Positions 10,301 through 19,109 of a DNA stretch of 64,000 nucleotides are shown piece by piece. How positions within the stretch are numbered: position 1 is the stretch's first letter; each line of letters starts with the position of its first letter. Source of the DNA: an uncultured Cytophagales bacterium (GTDB lineage: Bacteria; Bacteroidota; Bacteroidia; Cytophagales; Cyclobacteriaceae); assembly GCA_913057175.1 (NCBI GenBank), contig CAJXNP010000001.1, forward strand, positions 434,001 through 498,000, given 5' to 3'. The notes beneath the pieces are model-generated. The model was not told the origin of the DNA. It saw only the letters and a program-made list of their open reading frames with translations, and searched no databases. Position numbers and translations under genes: made by a program.

Positions 10301-13300
10301 GTAACTCCAAACGGAAACGTTGCCGATTTCGACTATCGTTTGTATGCCGGCAATGGTGTGGTTCCTGCCAATCTGATCACAGAGACCAGCTCGAATTTCT
10401 TTGATATGCTGGATATCGGAACATATACAGTTACCATTGTTGATGCTATCACAAATTGCGAAAGTCTGGGCCGGGTAGTGAATATTACGGACATGACTGT
10501 TATCCCGTTAGCGGATTTTGAAGTATTTCCACAGTATGCATGTACTCCTGCTCCACCAACAGGTCGGATTGAAGCGACCGTTACAGTAGGCTCACCTGCG
10601 GATTATACATTCGAATGGTTTGTGAATGATACTTCCGGAGCACCTGTTACTTCGACAAGAGGTGTCAACGGTGAGATCCTGGATACGCTTGCGGTAGGAA
10701 CTTATGCTTTATTGTTGACAAACAATTCTACCAATTGCCAGAATGTTTATTTCCAGAATATCGGGCAAAGCATCACCCTTCCTGTAGTAGATACAGCTTA
10801 TTCGGCGCCATCAACTTTCTGTGGCCCGAATGGCAATGGAGAATTACATGCAGCCGCAGATGCCGGTTCAACTGATCCATCTATTTTCACCTTTAACTGG
10901 ACAGATCTGGGAAGCGGATCGGTTATTTCAACATTAGCTGATGTGAATAACTTAGTGCCGGGCGACTACGAATTGGTAATTGTGAATGATACAACACAAT
11001 GTAGGTCTAATCCATATCCTGTGACGGTAGATGATGAATCCATCACCCCGGATGCCATCATTGCAGCAACGGATAACTCGTCATGTGATGTTAACAATCC
11101 AAATGGACAATTAGAGGTATCAAATGTAACGAACGAAGGCGTTTATGATCCTACCAACTATTCCTTCGAATGGTATGTCGGAAATTCAAGTGGAACCCAG
11201 TTGGTTACTCCGAATGTGTCATTCCCTAATACACCCGATAGTTCCCTGGTATTTGGATTAGCAGAGGAAACATACGCACTGGTTATCACCAACAATACTA
11301 CCAATTGTAGCAATGAGGTATTAGCGCAAATCATTGACACGAACATTAAACCTGTGTTGGATTATCCAACCATTATAGATGCGGTACGATGTACGGACCC
11401 ATATATGAGTGGTGTGGAGATTACCACAGTAAACGGTGGGCAACCAATCCCAGCCGGATATAGCTTCGAACTGGAAAATATCGGAACAGGTGATATTTAT
11501 TCTAATACAACCGGGATTTTTGAAGATTTGACAAATGCAGATGGTATCATTTTACCTCCCGGAGATTATCGTATCATCGCATTAAACTCATTCAATTGCG
11601 CATCTGACACTATTGAATTTGCAATTGACGATGATTCAACAGATCCGGTGTTTGATTTAACATCATACAACAACTCTTCCTGTGACATGACGCTGCCAAA
11701 TGGTATTGTTGTGGCATCAACGGATGGAAGTTATGGAGTCAATCAGATTGAATGGTTTATCACCAATACAAGCGGAAGCCCGGTTGTACCAACTATCCCA
11801 ACAGCTGCAATAGTCCGGGATGATTCTGTTGCCACGGGACTTTCAGGCAATACATACGCAGTTAGGCTGACTGATGAGAATGGATGTGCAAGCACAGAAT
11901 TTGCTTCAGTCTTAGATATACCTGGAAACGATCCAATCATTGATTCACTTTATGCCGAAAATCTGACTTCATGTGTGATTGATGATGGGTTGATCGGTTT
12001 GGGTGTATCACCGCTTGAACAACTTCCTCCGGATTTAATTGATAACAGAACCTATACTTTCACCATTGACAATTCAGGAACTATATTCTCAAGGTCAACT
12101 AACCCGGTTACACATCCTGATACGGTGAATTTTGTCGGTTTGGCTGATGGAGATTGGATAGCAACCGTGACGGATGATTTTACACATTGTACATCTGATC
12201 CGATAACAGTTACACTTGAAACAGCTCCTGAGATATTCTTTAATGTGAATGTCACTCCAATCGTAAGTTGCGGTGATGTAGATGGTTCTATTGAATTGGA
12301 AGCTGAGAGTCCCGGGTTCAATGAAAGACCTGGAGGTGACGGTTTTACATTTGAGTGGCATGATGGTAATTTAATTTCTGACCCTATATTATCAACAGTG
12401 ACAATCGACGACGATTGGCAAACTACGGCGAATTCCCTGGAATCGAAGTTCTATACTGTCAGGGTAACCGACAATTTTTCACTATGCTCGAAAGACACAA
12501 GCATTTTTGTGCAATCATTCAGTGTACCACTATTGCAAGGCTTAACATCAACTGATGCAACCAATTGTTCACCTAGTAATGGAAGCGCAAGTGTTGACGT
12601 AGATCCATTTTCATTCCCCGTTGGGAATAGTTACAGTGACTATGATTTCAAAATATATGAAGGCCTCTCATTTGATGCGTCAGATACTCCTTACAGAGTT
12701 ATTGAGAATCCAGTTAGTGGTCCGGTCAATTTTGCTGCCGACTTGGAGTTAGGAACCTATATCGTTGTGGCCCAGGAAGATTTTGTAGGAAGTGGTGGAT
12801 GTTATACTGATCCATTACCTTTTACCATTGGCTTAGATTTTGACTTAGAGCTTAATCCTTTTGTAGTCGTAAGTGATAGTTCATGCACAGGCGGAATAGC
12901 TACAGGAGAGCTAGATGCTTCATTTAACGATTTTACCTACAACGTTACGCAAGTGGACTACGCCTGGTATCAAGGCAACGGAACCACAGTGCCGGAAGAA
13001 GATCCTTTAAATGGCGATCCTGCAACGATCTCTGGAAAAAATGCTGGAACGTTTACGGTTGAGTTAACAGTAACCGGTGGTGATGGATTGGGATGTGTTT
13101 ATTCAGAGCCAATTAACCTTCCAAAAATTCAACCTGCTATGGCAATCAATGCCTCATTAGTTGATAATTTAAACTGTATAGGTCACAATGGAGAGGTTTC
13201 ATTGGTGGATATCAGCATTGATGGTTCAAACTTCAATTTGAATAATTTCGAAAATTTTGTCATAGATGATGAAAATGGCAACGAGATAAGTGTTGTTCCA

Positions 13301-16300
13301 AATACAGCGACAAATTGGTTGAATCTTTCACCTGGTGATTACTTTTTATCTGCTCGAAAAATTACAACACAGTGTTATACAGCCATAAGAAAGGTCACCA
13401 TCGATGATGATTCTCAAACGCCTATATTAAACATCACAATGGATTCACCTGATTTTAGCTGTAATGACATAAGCCCAACCGGGCAGCTTACCGCTATTGC
13501 GACTCCGGTTCCTGGTGGTGCATACACCTGGCAATGGACTAATTCATTAGGTGGACTGGTGGCAAGTACGGATACTCCACCAAATACATCTGTTGTATCC
13601 AACATCCAGGATGACAAATACACGGTTATTGTTACGGATAATGATGGTGATGGCATCAATGATGGTTGTTCAACAACTCGTGACTTTACACTAACACAAG
13701 GAAGCATTTCGATTGTTACACCTTTAGTTTCGCATACCGATCAGACGATCTGTGATGAAAATGCTTCTATCACAGTTGATGAAATTCGGGAAATAAGAAA
13801 TGGTACCATATTCTATACTGAATCCCCTCCTCCACTACCTGGAACTGGCTATTTTGATTTAATAGCAGAATTATACGACCAAAACTTAACAGCAATCAAT
13901 ACGGGTACAAACCCATGGGCAGCATTTCAATCGGTAGACGGTAGATTTGGTCCAACCAATGAAATACCTGTCGGAACGTATTATGTGAAATCAAGAAACA
14001 TAAGTACCGGATGTAATTTTGGACCTCCTACCCAGGTGATTGTTAAGAATGTAAGCAAAAAACCGACCATCAATATCACAATGGACAGCCCTGATTACTC
14101 TTGCAGTGACATGGCTACTCCGACCGGTGAACTTTCCGCAATTGTCTATGGTGGAAGTGATCTGGATGCTTTACAAACAAACTTTACATTCGAATGGACG
14201 GATGACTTAGGTAATCCTATAGTAGGGACTACAAATATTACTACCCTGAGTGAAGGTATATATAACCTAAAAGTAACTGATAATACCAGCCTTGATGAAT
14301 TCTGTGAAAGAACTGTTTCATTCGAAGTCACCCATGAACTACAGGAAATCATTATCGTTGATGCGGATGGAACAGATAACACTTGGTGTGAGCCCGGAAA
14401 CGGACAATTCTGGGTCAATGGACTACTGGTAAATGGAACCCTAATAGACCATATATCAGATCCCGTTGCTTTTTCAAATTATTCAGTAGATATGTTTGTT
14501 GGGAATTTAAGCACACCATTAGGACCAATGTATAATACAGGTTTATATGATGATCCTATTGATAGTCTGCATGAAAATACCCTCTATGCAATAGCCAAAA
14601 ACAATATCACTTTATGTGAATCTTATCCGAGACAGGTTATTGTTAATGATCGTTCAGAAGATCCATTGATCAGTATGACCAAGCTTTCAGATAACTACAG
14701 CTTGAATTATGACAATATCAATTCACTGACTGGTGAATTGGAAGCTGAATCTTTTGAAGCTGATGGAATGGGTAAAAGCCCTCTTGGATACTCGTATAAA
14801 TGGTATCGAAATGAAATTGTTGGAGATAGTTTATTTGCAGAAGCGAATGCAACCAATGCCGTCCAAACCCATGAATACCTTAGAGATGCCCAATATTTTG
14901 TTGAGGTTACAGATAGCCTTACCGGTTGTGTATCAACAGCTGCATTGAACCTGCCATTTGTCTATCTGAAACCGAAGTTTAATCCGGTTCCGGTAGCGCA
15001 AACACACTGTGATCCACCAAATGGAAGCATCAACATACCATCGATTTATAAAGTTTCTGATTCGACTGAAACCTTTACAAAATATGAATTCGACTGGCAT
15101 TCGGGAACATACAACCCTGGCAACCCATTCTTCCAGGAATACGGAGGAAACGGTGGCAATGCCGTCAATGGATTGACTGCGGGTAAATACTATGTTCATG
15201 CTTTGGATACCTTCTGGATGGTACAATCCGATCCGGTTCAGGTAGAAGTGGAAGACAGCACGGTTTATCCAATGATAGCCTATAATGGGTCTCTTTCTGA
15301 TGATCAGACGAGCTGTAATCCAAATGATCCGAATGGTGCGCTTGGTGTCAATGTGCCAGGATTTGACCCTTACAGTTACTCATGGTATGAAGGGCAAACA
15401 GCATCCGGAACGCCGATTGGCAGTACCAACCAGATAATTCAACAAAATGCAGGGTTTTATACCATTTTGGTAACCAATCAAACAACTGGTTGCCAGTCTT
15501 TGAGAACGTTCGAAATCCGGGACAACATGAAAATACCTGTTGTTGCAGCCAGCATGTCTCCGGTCACCAATTGTTTACCGGATCTGGCCAATGGTATTGC
15601 GACAGCAACCATCACCAATATCATCAATAGTAACTATGACTTTTACTGGTATGAAGGCATGTCTGAAAGCGGCACACCGGTTTACACCGATCTGGCAGGA
15701 GCTTTTGATTCCGAAAAAATAAACTCTGCTTATTACGACATTCCGGGTGGTTTCTACACCGTAGTGGCAAGGGATACATTTGATTGTCGATCGGATGCCG
15801 TTACCATTGAAGTTTTGGAAGACCTTACCTATCCGAAAATTGCGGTAAATGAACTGTCTCCATTGACTTACTGTGATCCTGACAGGCCAAATGCGGTCAT
15901 GTCCGCTACAGCGAATGGGCAGGTGGCCGGATATACATTCAACTGGAACATCAAAAATGGTCCGCTCTATACTTCCGGTCCGATCGTCAACAATCTGAAT
16001 GATCAACTATATACATTGGTAGTCATTAATAATACCACAGGATGTCGGTCATTCCGAGATGTTCAGCCAACTGTCGCCTACGTAAATGTTCCGGAACCTA
16101 TAGTTGATGTGTTGGATGAAATGTCGAGTTGTATTTCTCCTAATGGTCGTGCTACCAGTACCATACTCGGGCAACTGGAGGATTACTCATTCCACTATTT
16201 ACACCCGAATGGGTTCAATCCTATGACGGATAATATCAATGGAACAACCATTTCCGAGCTTGATATCAACGACTACTTTGTCTATGCCAAAGACCGAACT

Positions 16301-16873
16301 TCAGGATGTATTTCTGATACGGTAATGTTTGTGATCAATGATACAAGGTATGTGCCGGATTATGACATCATCACAGAACCTTCGATTTGTAATGAAGCTA
16401 CGGGAGAGGCTGAGGTGATCATCGGTGACCTGACCAGGCCATTTGAAGTCAGGTGGTATGACGATTATGAATCCTATGGAACAGGTCGATCTATCAATTA
16501 CAAACCAGCAGGACAATATTATGTAGCAGTTGAAGGAACAGAGGGATGTATTGATAGCACAACGACCTTTATTGGAACGGATATCATCATTTACAATGCT
16601 GTTTCAAATAACTACGATGGATTGAACGAAGCATTCTACATAGAATGTATTGACATATTCCCTGACAACAATGTGAAGATATTTAACAGAGCAGGTGAAT
16701 TGGTTTATGAAATAAATGATTACGACAGTGAAGACCCGGATAGAAGCTTTACAGGTTTCTCTAACAGGGGACCTATAAACGGTAATCAGCTTGCAATTGG
16801 TACTTATTACTATGTTGTGGACTTACAGGATGGGACCAAACCACGTGTAGGGTTCCTGGAATTAAAACGCTAA
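7349..16873 (+). CDS. giant secreted lectin/repeat protein with type B T9SS C-terminal domain
   Basis: A 3174-residue surface protein. Signal peptide about 1-32 (ending NLSNAFAQ). Residues about 33-325 resemble an L-type (legume-like) lectin: DGADGFAFVMHNDP, VAIEFDTYYNGD and LRFGFTGSTGG are typical carbohydrate-binding beta-sandwich segments. Residues about 330-430 are a cadherin/Ig-like module (PTALDDFASTPVNTPVTVDV, then NFVGTDTIRYRT). After this I count about 26 units of roughly 90-110 residues, each opening with Cys-x-x-x-(P)NG text such as CGPNPNGTI or CDVNNPNGQL and closing with a second Cys after a Y-x-V/L-x-V strand. The C-terminus (VKIFNRAGELVYEI, then GTYYYVVDLQ and GFLELKR) is a CHU_C domain in which the usual FTPNGDG is replaced by NAVSNNYDG. 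More than 20 D-S/T-A/I/L/V/M/T triplets, the Bacteroidota O-glycosylation motif, are present. The gene is followed after 4 bp by its likely PorP/SprF partner. Confidence 0.9.
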   Translation: MTSGFSSFWNIKITTWLIFLIAFLNLSNAFAQDPFIPKYDAVKRSERCFTITYDQGNQFGAVWFRDKGDFSQDTALYFVMYFGHKNSDGADGFAFVMHNDPRDINVDPSQTVDIGGGGNFDLEAATGDDGGGLGYALHNSRVNNNTIDGPHPDGSGTTWRDNHRIWPSVAIEFDTYYNGDVQDGANNSGAPPASPYSGQDHTSVVYDGDLYNQQQEIWGYDQNGNLFQNRLQPILPIEGWGWNKDAEDNNCYAFKINWIVNNDGTQTLELWADNYDPDILDAEDYNYYQVMTHTDDMINGVFDGITDLRFGFTGSTGGLNNEQTICLLGGNSRPTALDDFASTPVNTPVTVDVESNDNDFDGDNLFVPTIVQQADNGFAEVISVGDDNFIRYTPNTNFVGTDTIRYRTCDVDSDKCYALCDEANVIITVGCETIEIGANPLTPYALCDPNLTPNGSAEAFFVSGTIVGNVWVETFAGLNGNTADTGTTAWAFTTDGTCNNSGDDIDVDNERFRAENTGCEVIWETEDIDISTVTDVGISIFLEAAGDMESSDFLEVYYILDGGAETPLTNGSFTDNFGSSTATASAINGNSLRIKIYAQNSASGERYSWDDIYVTGTGAGAPPSLTYNWFEGSVLPANSIGTGAVQSGLRDTTYYVFATNPSTGCNSDTVSVTISSQPEVVDSIYTLQTSPFTTCLPPYDGSLAAGVIVDGDSITSGYTFEWRYLTDPGAAPIRVGANATNLEASEYIVTAINQATGCFATKTDSVTNEVRTPEVFPSVINDVYSCVAVNGSVTATAQKEGIPLNSGVGYFWYNGLIADITTPADYVGQTIIDLAPGNYSVIVIDSSTMCTSESQNVNVADLRQLPQPIITNATDQISCDPSNPTGSFTSAVDNLSGGTMTSGFTFNWYRGLNDVTPARPGYTGGPNVDQLPEDIYRLIVVNDTSGCEAILDTAIVENLVTPTIDTAVTTPVNICGPNPNGTITVTPNGNVADFDYRLYAGNGVVPANLITETSSNFFDMLDIGTYTVTIVDAITNCESLGRVVNITDMTVIPLADFEVFPQYACTPAPPTGRIEATVTVGSPADYTFEWFVNDTSGAPVTSTRGVNGEILDTLAVGTYALLLTNNSTNCQNVYFQNIGQSITLPVVDTAYSAPSTFCGPNGNGELHAAADAGSTDPSIFTFNWTDLGSGSVISTLADVNNLVPGDYELVIVNDTTQCRSNPYPVTVDDESITPDAIIAATDNSSCDVNNPNGQLEVSNVTNEGVYDPTNYSFEWYVGNSSGTQLVTPNVSFPNTPDSSLVFGLAEETYALVITNNTTNCSNEVLAQIIDTNIKPVLDYPTIIDAVRCTDPYMSGVEITTVNGGQPIPAGYSFELENIGTGDIYSNTTGIFEDLTNADGIILPPGDYRIIALNSFNCASDTIEFAIDDDSTDPVFDLTSYNNSSCDMTLPNGIVVASTDGSYGVNQIEWFITNTSGSPVVPTIPTAAIVRDDSVATGLSGNTYAVRLTDENGCASTEFASVLDIPGNDPIIDSLYAENLTSCVIDDGLIGLGVSPLEQLPPDLIDNRTYTFTIDNSGTIFSRSTNPVTHPDTVNFVGLADGDWIATVTDDFTHCTSDPITVTLETAPEIFFNVNVTPIVSCGDVDGSIELEAESPGFNERPGGDGFTFEWHDGNLISDPILSTVTIDDDWQTTANSLESKFYTVRVTDNFSLCSKDTSIFVQSFSVPLLQGLTSTDATNCSPSNGSASVDVDPFSFPVGNSYSDYDFKIYEGLSFDASDTPYRVIENPVSGPVNFAADLELGTYIVVAQEDFVGSGGCYTDPLPFTIGLDFDLELNPFVVVSDSSCTGGIATGELDASFNDFTYNVTQVDYAWYQGNGTTVPEEDPLNGDPATISGKNAGTFTVELTVTGGDGLGCVYSEPINLPKIQPAMAINASLVDNLNCIGHNGEVSLVDISIDGSNFNLNNFENFVIDDENGNEISVVPNTATNWLNLSPGDYFLSARKITTQCYTAIRKVTIDDDSQTPILNITMDSPDFSCNDISPTGQLTAIATPVPGGAYTWQWTNSLGGLVASTDTPPNTSVVSNIQDDKYTVIVTDNDGDGINDGCSTTRDFTLTQGSISIVTPLVSHTDQTICDENASITVDEIREIRNGTIFYTESPPPLPGTGYFDLIAELYDQNLTAINTGTNPWAAFQSVDGRFGPTNEIPVGTYYVKSRNISTGCNFGPPTQVIVKNVSKKPTINITMDSPDYSCSDMATPTGELSAIVYGGSDLDALQTNFTFEWTDDLGNPIVGTTNITTLSEGIYNLKVTDNTSLDEFCERTVSFEVTHELQEIIIVDADGTDNTWCEPGNGQFWVNGLLVNGTLIDHISDPVAFSNYSVDMFVGNLSTPLGPMYNTGLYDDPIDSLHENTLYAIAKNNITLCESYPRQVIVNDRSEDPLISMTKLSDNYSLNYDNINSLTGELEAESFEADGMGKSPLGYSYKWYRNEIVGDSLFAEANATNAVQTHEYLRDAQYFVEVTDSLTGCVSTAALNLPFVYLKPKFNPVPVAQTHCDPPNGSINIPSIYKVSDSTETFTKYEFDWHSGTYNPGNPFFQEYGGNGGNAVNGLTAGKYYVHALDTFWMVQSDPVQVEVEDSTVYPMIAYNGSLSDDQTSCNPNDPNGALGVNVPGFDPYSYSWYEGQTASGTPIGSTNQIIQQNAGFYTILVTNQTTGCQSLRTFEIRDNMKIPVVAASMSPVTNCLPDLANGIATATITNIINSNYDFYWYEGMSESGTPVYTDLAGAFDSEKINSAYYDIPGGFYTVVARDTFDCRSDAVTIEVLEDLTYPKIAVNELSPLTYCDPDRPNAVMSATANGQVAGYTFNWNIKNGPLYTSGPIVNNLNDQLYTLVVINNTTGCRSFRDVQPTVAYVNVPEPIVDVLDEMSSCISPNGRATSTILGQLEDYSFHYLHPNGFNPMTDNINGTTISELDINDYFVYAKDRTSGCISDTVMFVINDTRYVPDYDIITEPSICNEATGEAEVIIGDLTRPFEVRWYDDYESYGTGRSINYKPAGQYYVAVEGTEGCIDSTTTFIGTDIIIYNAVSNNYDGLNEAFYIECIDIFPDNNVKIFNRAGELVYEINDYDSEDPDRSFTGFSNRGPINGNQLAIGTYYYVVDLQDGTKPRVGFLELKR

Positions 16874-16877
16874 GAAA

Positions 16878-17813
16878 TTGAAAAGACTAATTAAACTCAT
16901 CCTGATAATGGTTGCTTTTTTGGGCCTGGCAGAAGTCATGGCTCAGCAAAGACCTGTCATTTCTCAATATATGTTGAATGGACTGGTGTTAAACCCAGCC
17001 TATGCGGGAAGGCATGAATATTCGTCTTTCTCTGTCATGTATCGTGACCAATGGGTAAATGTACCCGGAGCTCCAAAATTGGCAGTTGCAAGTGCTCAAA
17101 CAGGTTTTAAGGGAAAGAAAATCGGAGTTGGCTTATTATTGGCCAATGATGCTCTTGGAATGCACGATAACCAAAGCGTGTATGCCAGCTATGCCTACAA
17201 TCTTGAGTTAATCAATGGTGGTAAGATATCAATGGGTGTTCAGGCAGGTTTTGACCGATTAAGGGAAGATCCTAATGTATTGAATATCCGGGACGACGGT
17301 GACAGTCAATTTGCGGGAGTGAACGTCAGGTACCTTCCCAATTTTGGAACAGGCGTTTTTTATCATGATGACTATAATTATCTGGGTGTATCCGTTCCTT
17401 ACATATTATCAAACAGAGATGTACAAAACGAAGAATTCACTGAGATCTACAAAATGCCCAGGTATTATTATGTAACCGCTGGAAGACTAATCGAAGCTGG
17501 ACCTCGACTGATCATTAAACCGTCCATGCTTCTAAGAATCCAGGAGCAAAATCCATTTGCATTTGATGCGAACATCAATTTCTACATTGATGATATTATT
17601 GGTTTAGGAGCTTCTTATAGATTTGGTGATAGTGTGATCGGGATATTCGAATTCCAGATCAACCAATTCATTAAATTCAGCTATGCTTACGACTATGTAT
17701 TTTCCAATTTAACCCAGTTCACCAAAGGTACACATGAACTGATGCTGAATTATCGTATCAATTTCTCAGCACCGAGAAAACATAGAATGTGTCCTGGTCC
17801 TTTGTACTTTTAA
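16878..17813 (+). CDS. PorP/SprF family T9SS outer-membrane protein
   Basis: A 311-residue protein of the standard PorP/SprF length. The signal peptide (MKRLIKLILIMVAFLGLAEVMAQ) needs the TTG at 16878 as start; the first in-frame ATG lies inside the hydrophobic segment and would destroy it. Family features are QQRPVISQYMLNGLVLNPAYAG, then RDQWVNVPGAPKLAVASAQT, then beta-barrel strands to TKGTHELMLNYRINF. In Flavobacterium johnsoniae the gene after sprB, sprF, is needed to export the giant adhesin SprB. By analogy this protein probably serves the 3174-residue cargo directly upstream. Only 4 bp separate the two genes, so translational coupling is plausible and would fit the weak TTG start. Confidence 0.92.
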   Translation: MKRLIKLILIMVAFLGLAEVMAQQRPVISQYMLNGLVLNPAYAGRHEYSSFSVMYRDQWVNVPGAPKLAVASAQTGFKGKKIGVGLLLANDALGMHDNQSVYASYAYNLELINGGKISMGVQAGFDRLREDPNVLNIRDDGDSQFAGVNVRYLPNFGTGVFYHDDYNYLGVSVPYILSNRDVQNEEFTEIYKMPRYYYVTAGRLIEAGPRLIIKPSMLLRIQEQNPFAFDANINFYIDDIIGLGASYRFGDSVIGIFEFQINQFIKFSYAYDYVFSNLTQFTKGTHELMLNYRINFSAPRKHRMCPGPLYF

Positions 17814-17816
17814 TAT

Positions 17817-18164
17817 TTATTCGTTTACACCGGCAATTGCCAGGAAGATAGAATTGACGAGAGAAAGAACAAGGCTGAATAAAAACGCCCACAAAAATCC
17901 ATCAACGTGGAAACTATCAATTAAATAGGCCGCCAGAAGTATGATCACCGTATTAATCACCAATAGAAATAATCCCAGCGTGATTACCGTGAGTGGAATG
18001 GTCAAAAAGACCAGGATTGGCTTTAATGTAGCATTTAATAAAGTAAGAAGTGCGGCAACGATCAACGCTCCAACAATATCGTCGACATTTACTCCGGGAA
18101 GCAGGTATGCCGTGAGCAAAACTGCCATTGCATAAATAATCAATCTTAATAAAAACTTTACCAT
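17817..18164 (-). CDS. phage holin-like four-TM membrane protein (YvlD family)
   Basis: A 115-residue, almost wholly hydrophobic protein with four predicted membrane helices. It matches the 4-TM holin-like family (phage_holin_4_2, YvlD), with the signature NATLKPILVFLTIPLTVITLGLF near the middle. Despite the family name these are normally chromosomal genes of unknown function, and there is no phage gene near. The gene converges with the PorP/SprF gene; the two stops are 3 bp apart. Confidence 0.85.
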   Translation of the reverse strand: MVKFLLRLIIYAMAVLLTAYLLPGVNVDDIVGALIVAALLTLLNATLKPILVFLTIPLTVITLGLFLLVINTVIILLAAYLIDSFHVDGFLWAFLFSLVLSLVNSIFLAIAGVNE

Positions 18165-18288
18165 GGGTTTAGTCAGTTAGTTATTGAATTTGGTTCTAAG
18201 TAAAATCCTGTGTGTAAACTTTCTCAAACGGTGAACAGGTTCCTTCACAAAGCCTCATCGAGGGTCCCAACCCCTGATGCTCTGGAAT

Positions 18289-18357
18289 AAACCTCGTAGA
18301 GGTTTTAATTATTGTAACAAGATCTCTCGCCCTAAAATCGAATCCTTGTAGAGGATT
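18289..18357. repeat. two REP-like hairpins 3' of the transposase gene
   Basis: Hairpin 1: aaacctc (18289-18295), loop gta, gaggttt (18299-18305), a perfect 7-bp stem. Hairpin 2: aatcctt (18341-18347), loop gta, gaggatt (18351-18357), with one G-T pair. A weaker relative, cctc-atc-gagg, lies at 18253-18263. All share the core TCGTAGA or TTGTAGA, the complement of the TCTACGA core found on the other side of the gene. Confidence 0.7.
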
Positions 18358-18359
18358 TA

Positions 18360-18863
18360 TTATGACCCGGACTTTAAATAAAGATCGTCGAAAAATTCAA
18401 ATAAAAATCTTTCGTCATATTCTATTGAGAATTTTTTCAACAGTGCCATATACTCTTCTTTGAAACTTCTCGTCTTATGATGTTGTTCCTGGTTGTGAAT
18501 ATAATTATATACATTGTCCAATTGTGACCGGCTGCAAGAAAATGCCCCATATCCGTCCTGCCAATGAAATTTCCCGTTGAGCCAACCTTTACTATTTATA
18601 AATGTGGATGATTCCTTCTTAATACACCCAACCAAATCCGATATTTTATCATTCGGATTTGCTCCAAATAATATATGTATATGATCGGACATACCATTTA
18701 TAATGATTGATTTATGTCTCCGGTTTGATATGATCCCGCTTATATATTTGAAGACTTCACTTCTGATTTCTTTTTTTAATAATCTTTCTCGGTACTTTAC
18801 CGCAAACACCAAATGGATATATAATTGGGTGAACACACCTGGTTTCATGATACTTCTCACCAT
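18360..18863 (-). CDS. REP-associated tyrosine transposase (IS200-like Y1 family)
   Basis: A 167-residue intact member of the Y1/HUH transposase family (RAYT type). The HUH metal-binding motif is H61-I-H63 in SDHIHILFG, and the catalytic Tyr is Y121 in NVYNYIHNQEQHH. Family landmarks FTQLYIHLVFAVKYR, FHWQDGYGAFSCS and FKEEYMALLKKFSIEYDERFLFE are all present, so the enzyme looks complete. An alternative ATG at 18848 (MKPGVFTQLYIH) would fit homologues slightly better. Such enzymes nick and move short palindromic REP sequences as single strands. The gene is bracketed by four short hairpins with a shared core, probable substrates. Confidence 0.93.
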   Translation of the reverse strand: MVRSIMKPGVFTQLYIHLVFAVKYRERLLKKEIRSEVFKYISGIISNRRHKSIIINGMSDHIHILFGANPNDKISDLVGCIKKESSTFINSKGWLNGKFHWQDGYGAFSCSRSQLDNVYNYIHNQEQHHKTRSFKEEYMALLKKFSIEYDERFLFEFFDDLYLKSGS

Positions 18864-18868
18864 TTATT

Positions 18869-18937
18869 GATCCTCTACGAGGATCGATCATTGATTGTGA
18901 ATATTTTTCTACAATAATAAAACATCTACGATGTTTT
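18869..18937. repeat. two REP-like hairpins 5' of the transposase gene
   Basis: Hairpin 3: gatcctc (18869-18875), loop tac, gaggatc (18879-18885), a perfect 7-bp stem immediately before the start codon of the transposase. Hairpin 4: aaaacatc (18919-18926), loop tac, gatgtttt (18930-18937), a perfect 8-bp stem. Both have the TAC loop, while the pair on the other side of the gene has GTA, so the two sets are in inverted orientation. Stem sequences differ between copies but the CTACGA core is kept. Confidence 0.7.
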
Positions 18938-19109
18938 CCCAATTTTGAAATTTTGGCATTTATGGTGTAGCCAAGGCTGTACCATATACCACTAATTCTG
19001 AATCCACACAAAATCACATAAAAACTTGATCTCCTCAAAAATCAATTTAATTAAAGTTTTTATCAATCAAATTCATTCAGTTTAAAAATAAAATTCTAGT
19101 TTCGCCAAA

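Noticed and set aside
17817-18164. Phage remnant suggested by the holin-like gene
   Set aside because: The 4-TM holin-like family is mostly chromosomal and no other phage gene, integrase or att site is nearby.
18757-19038. 93-codon minus-strand frame overlapping the 5' end of the transposase gene
   Set aside because: It runs through two REP-like hairpins and the transposase in another frame, with no recognisable domain; a shadow.
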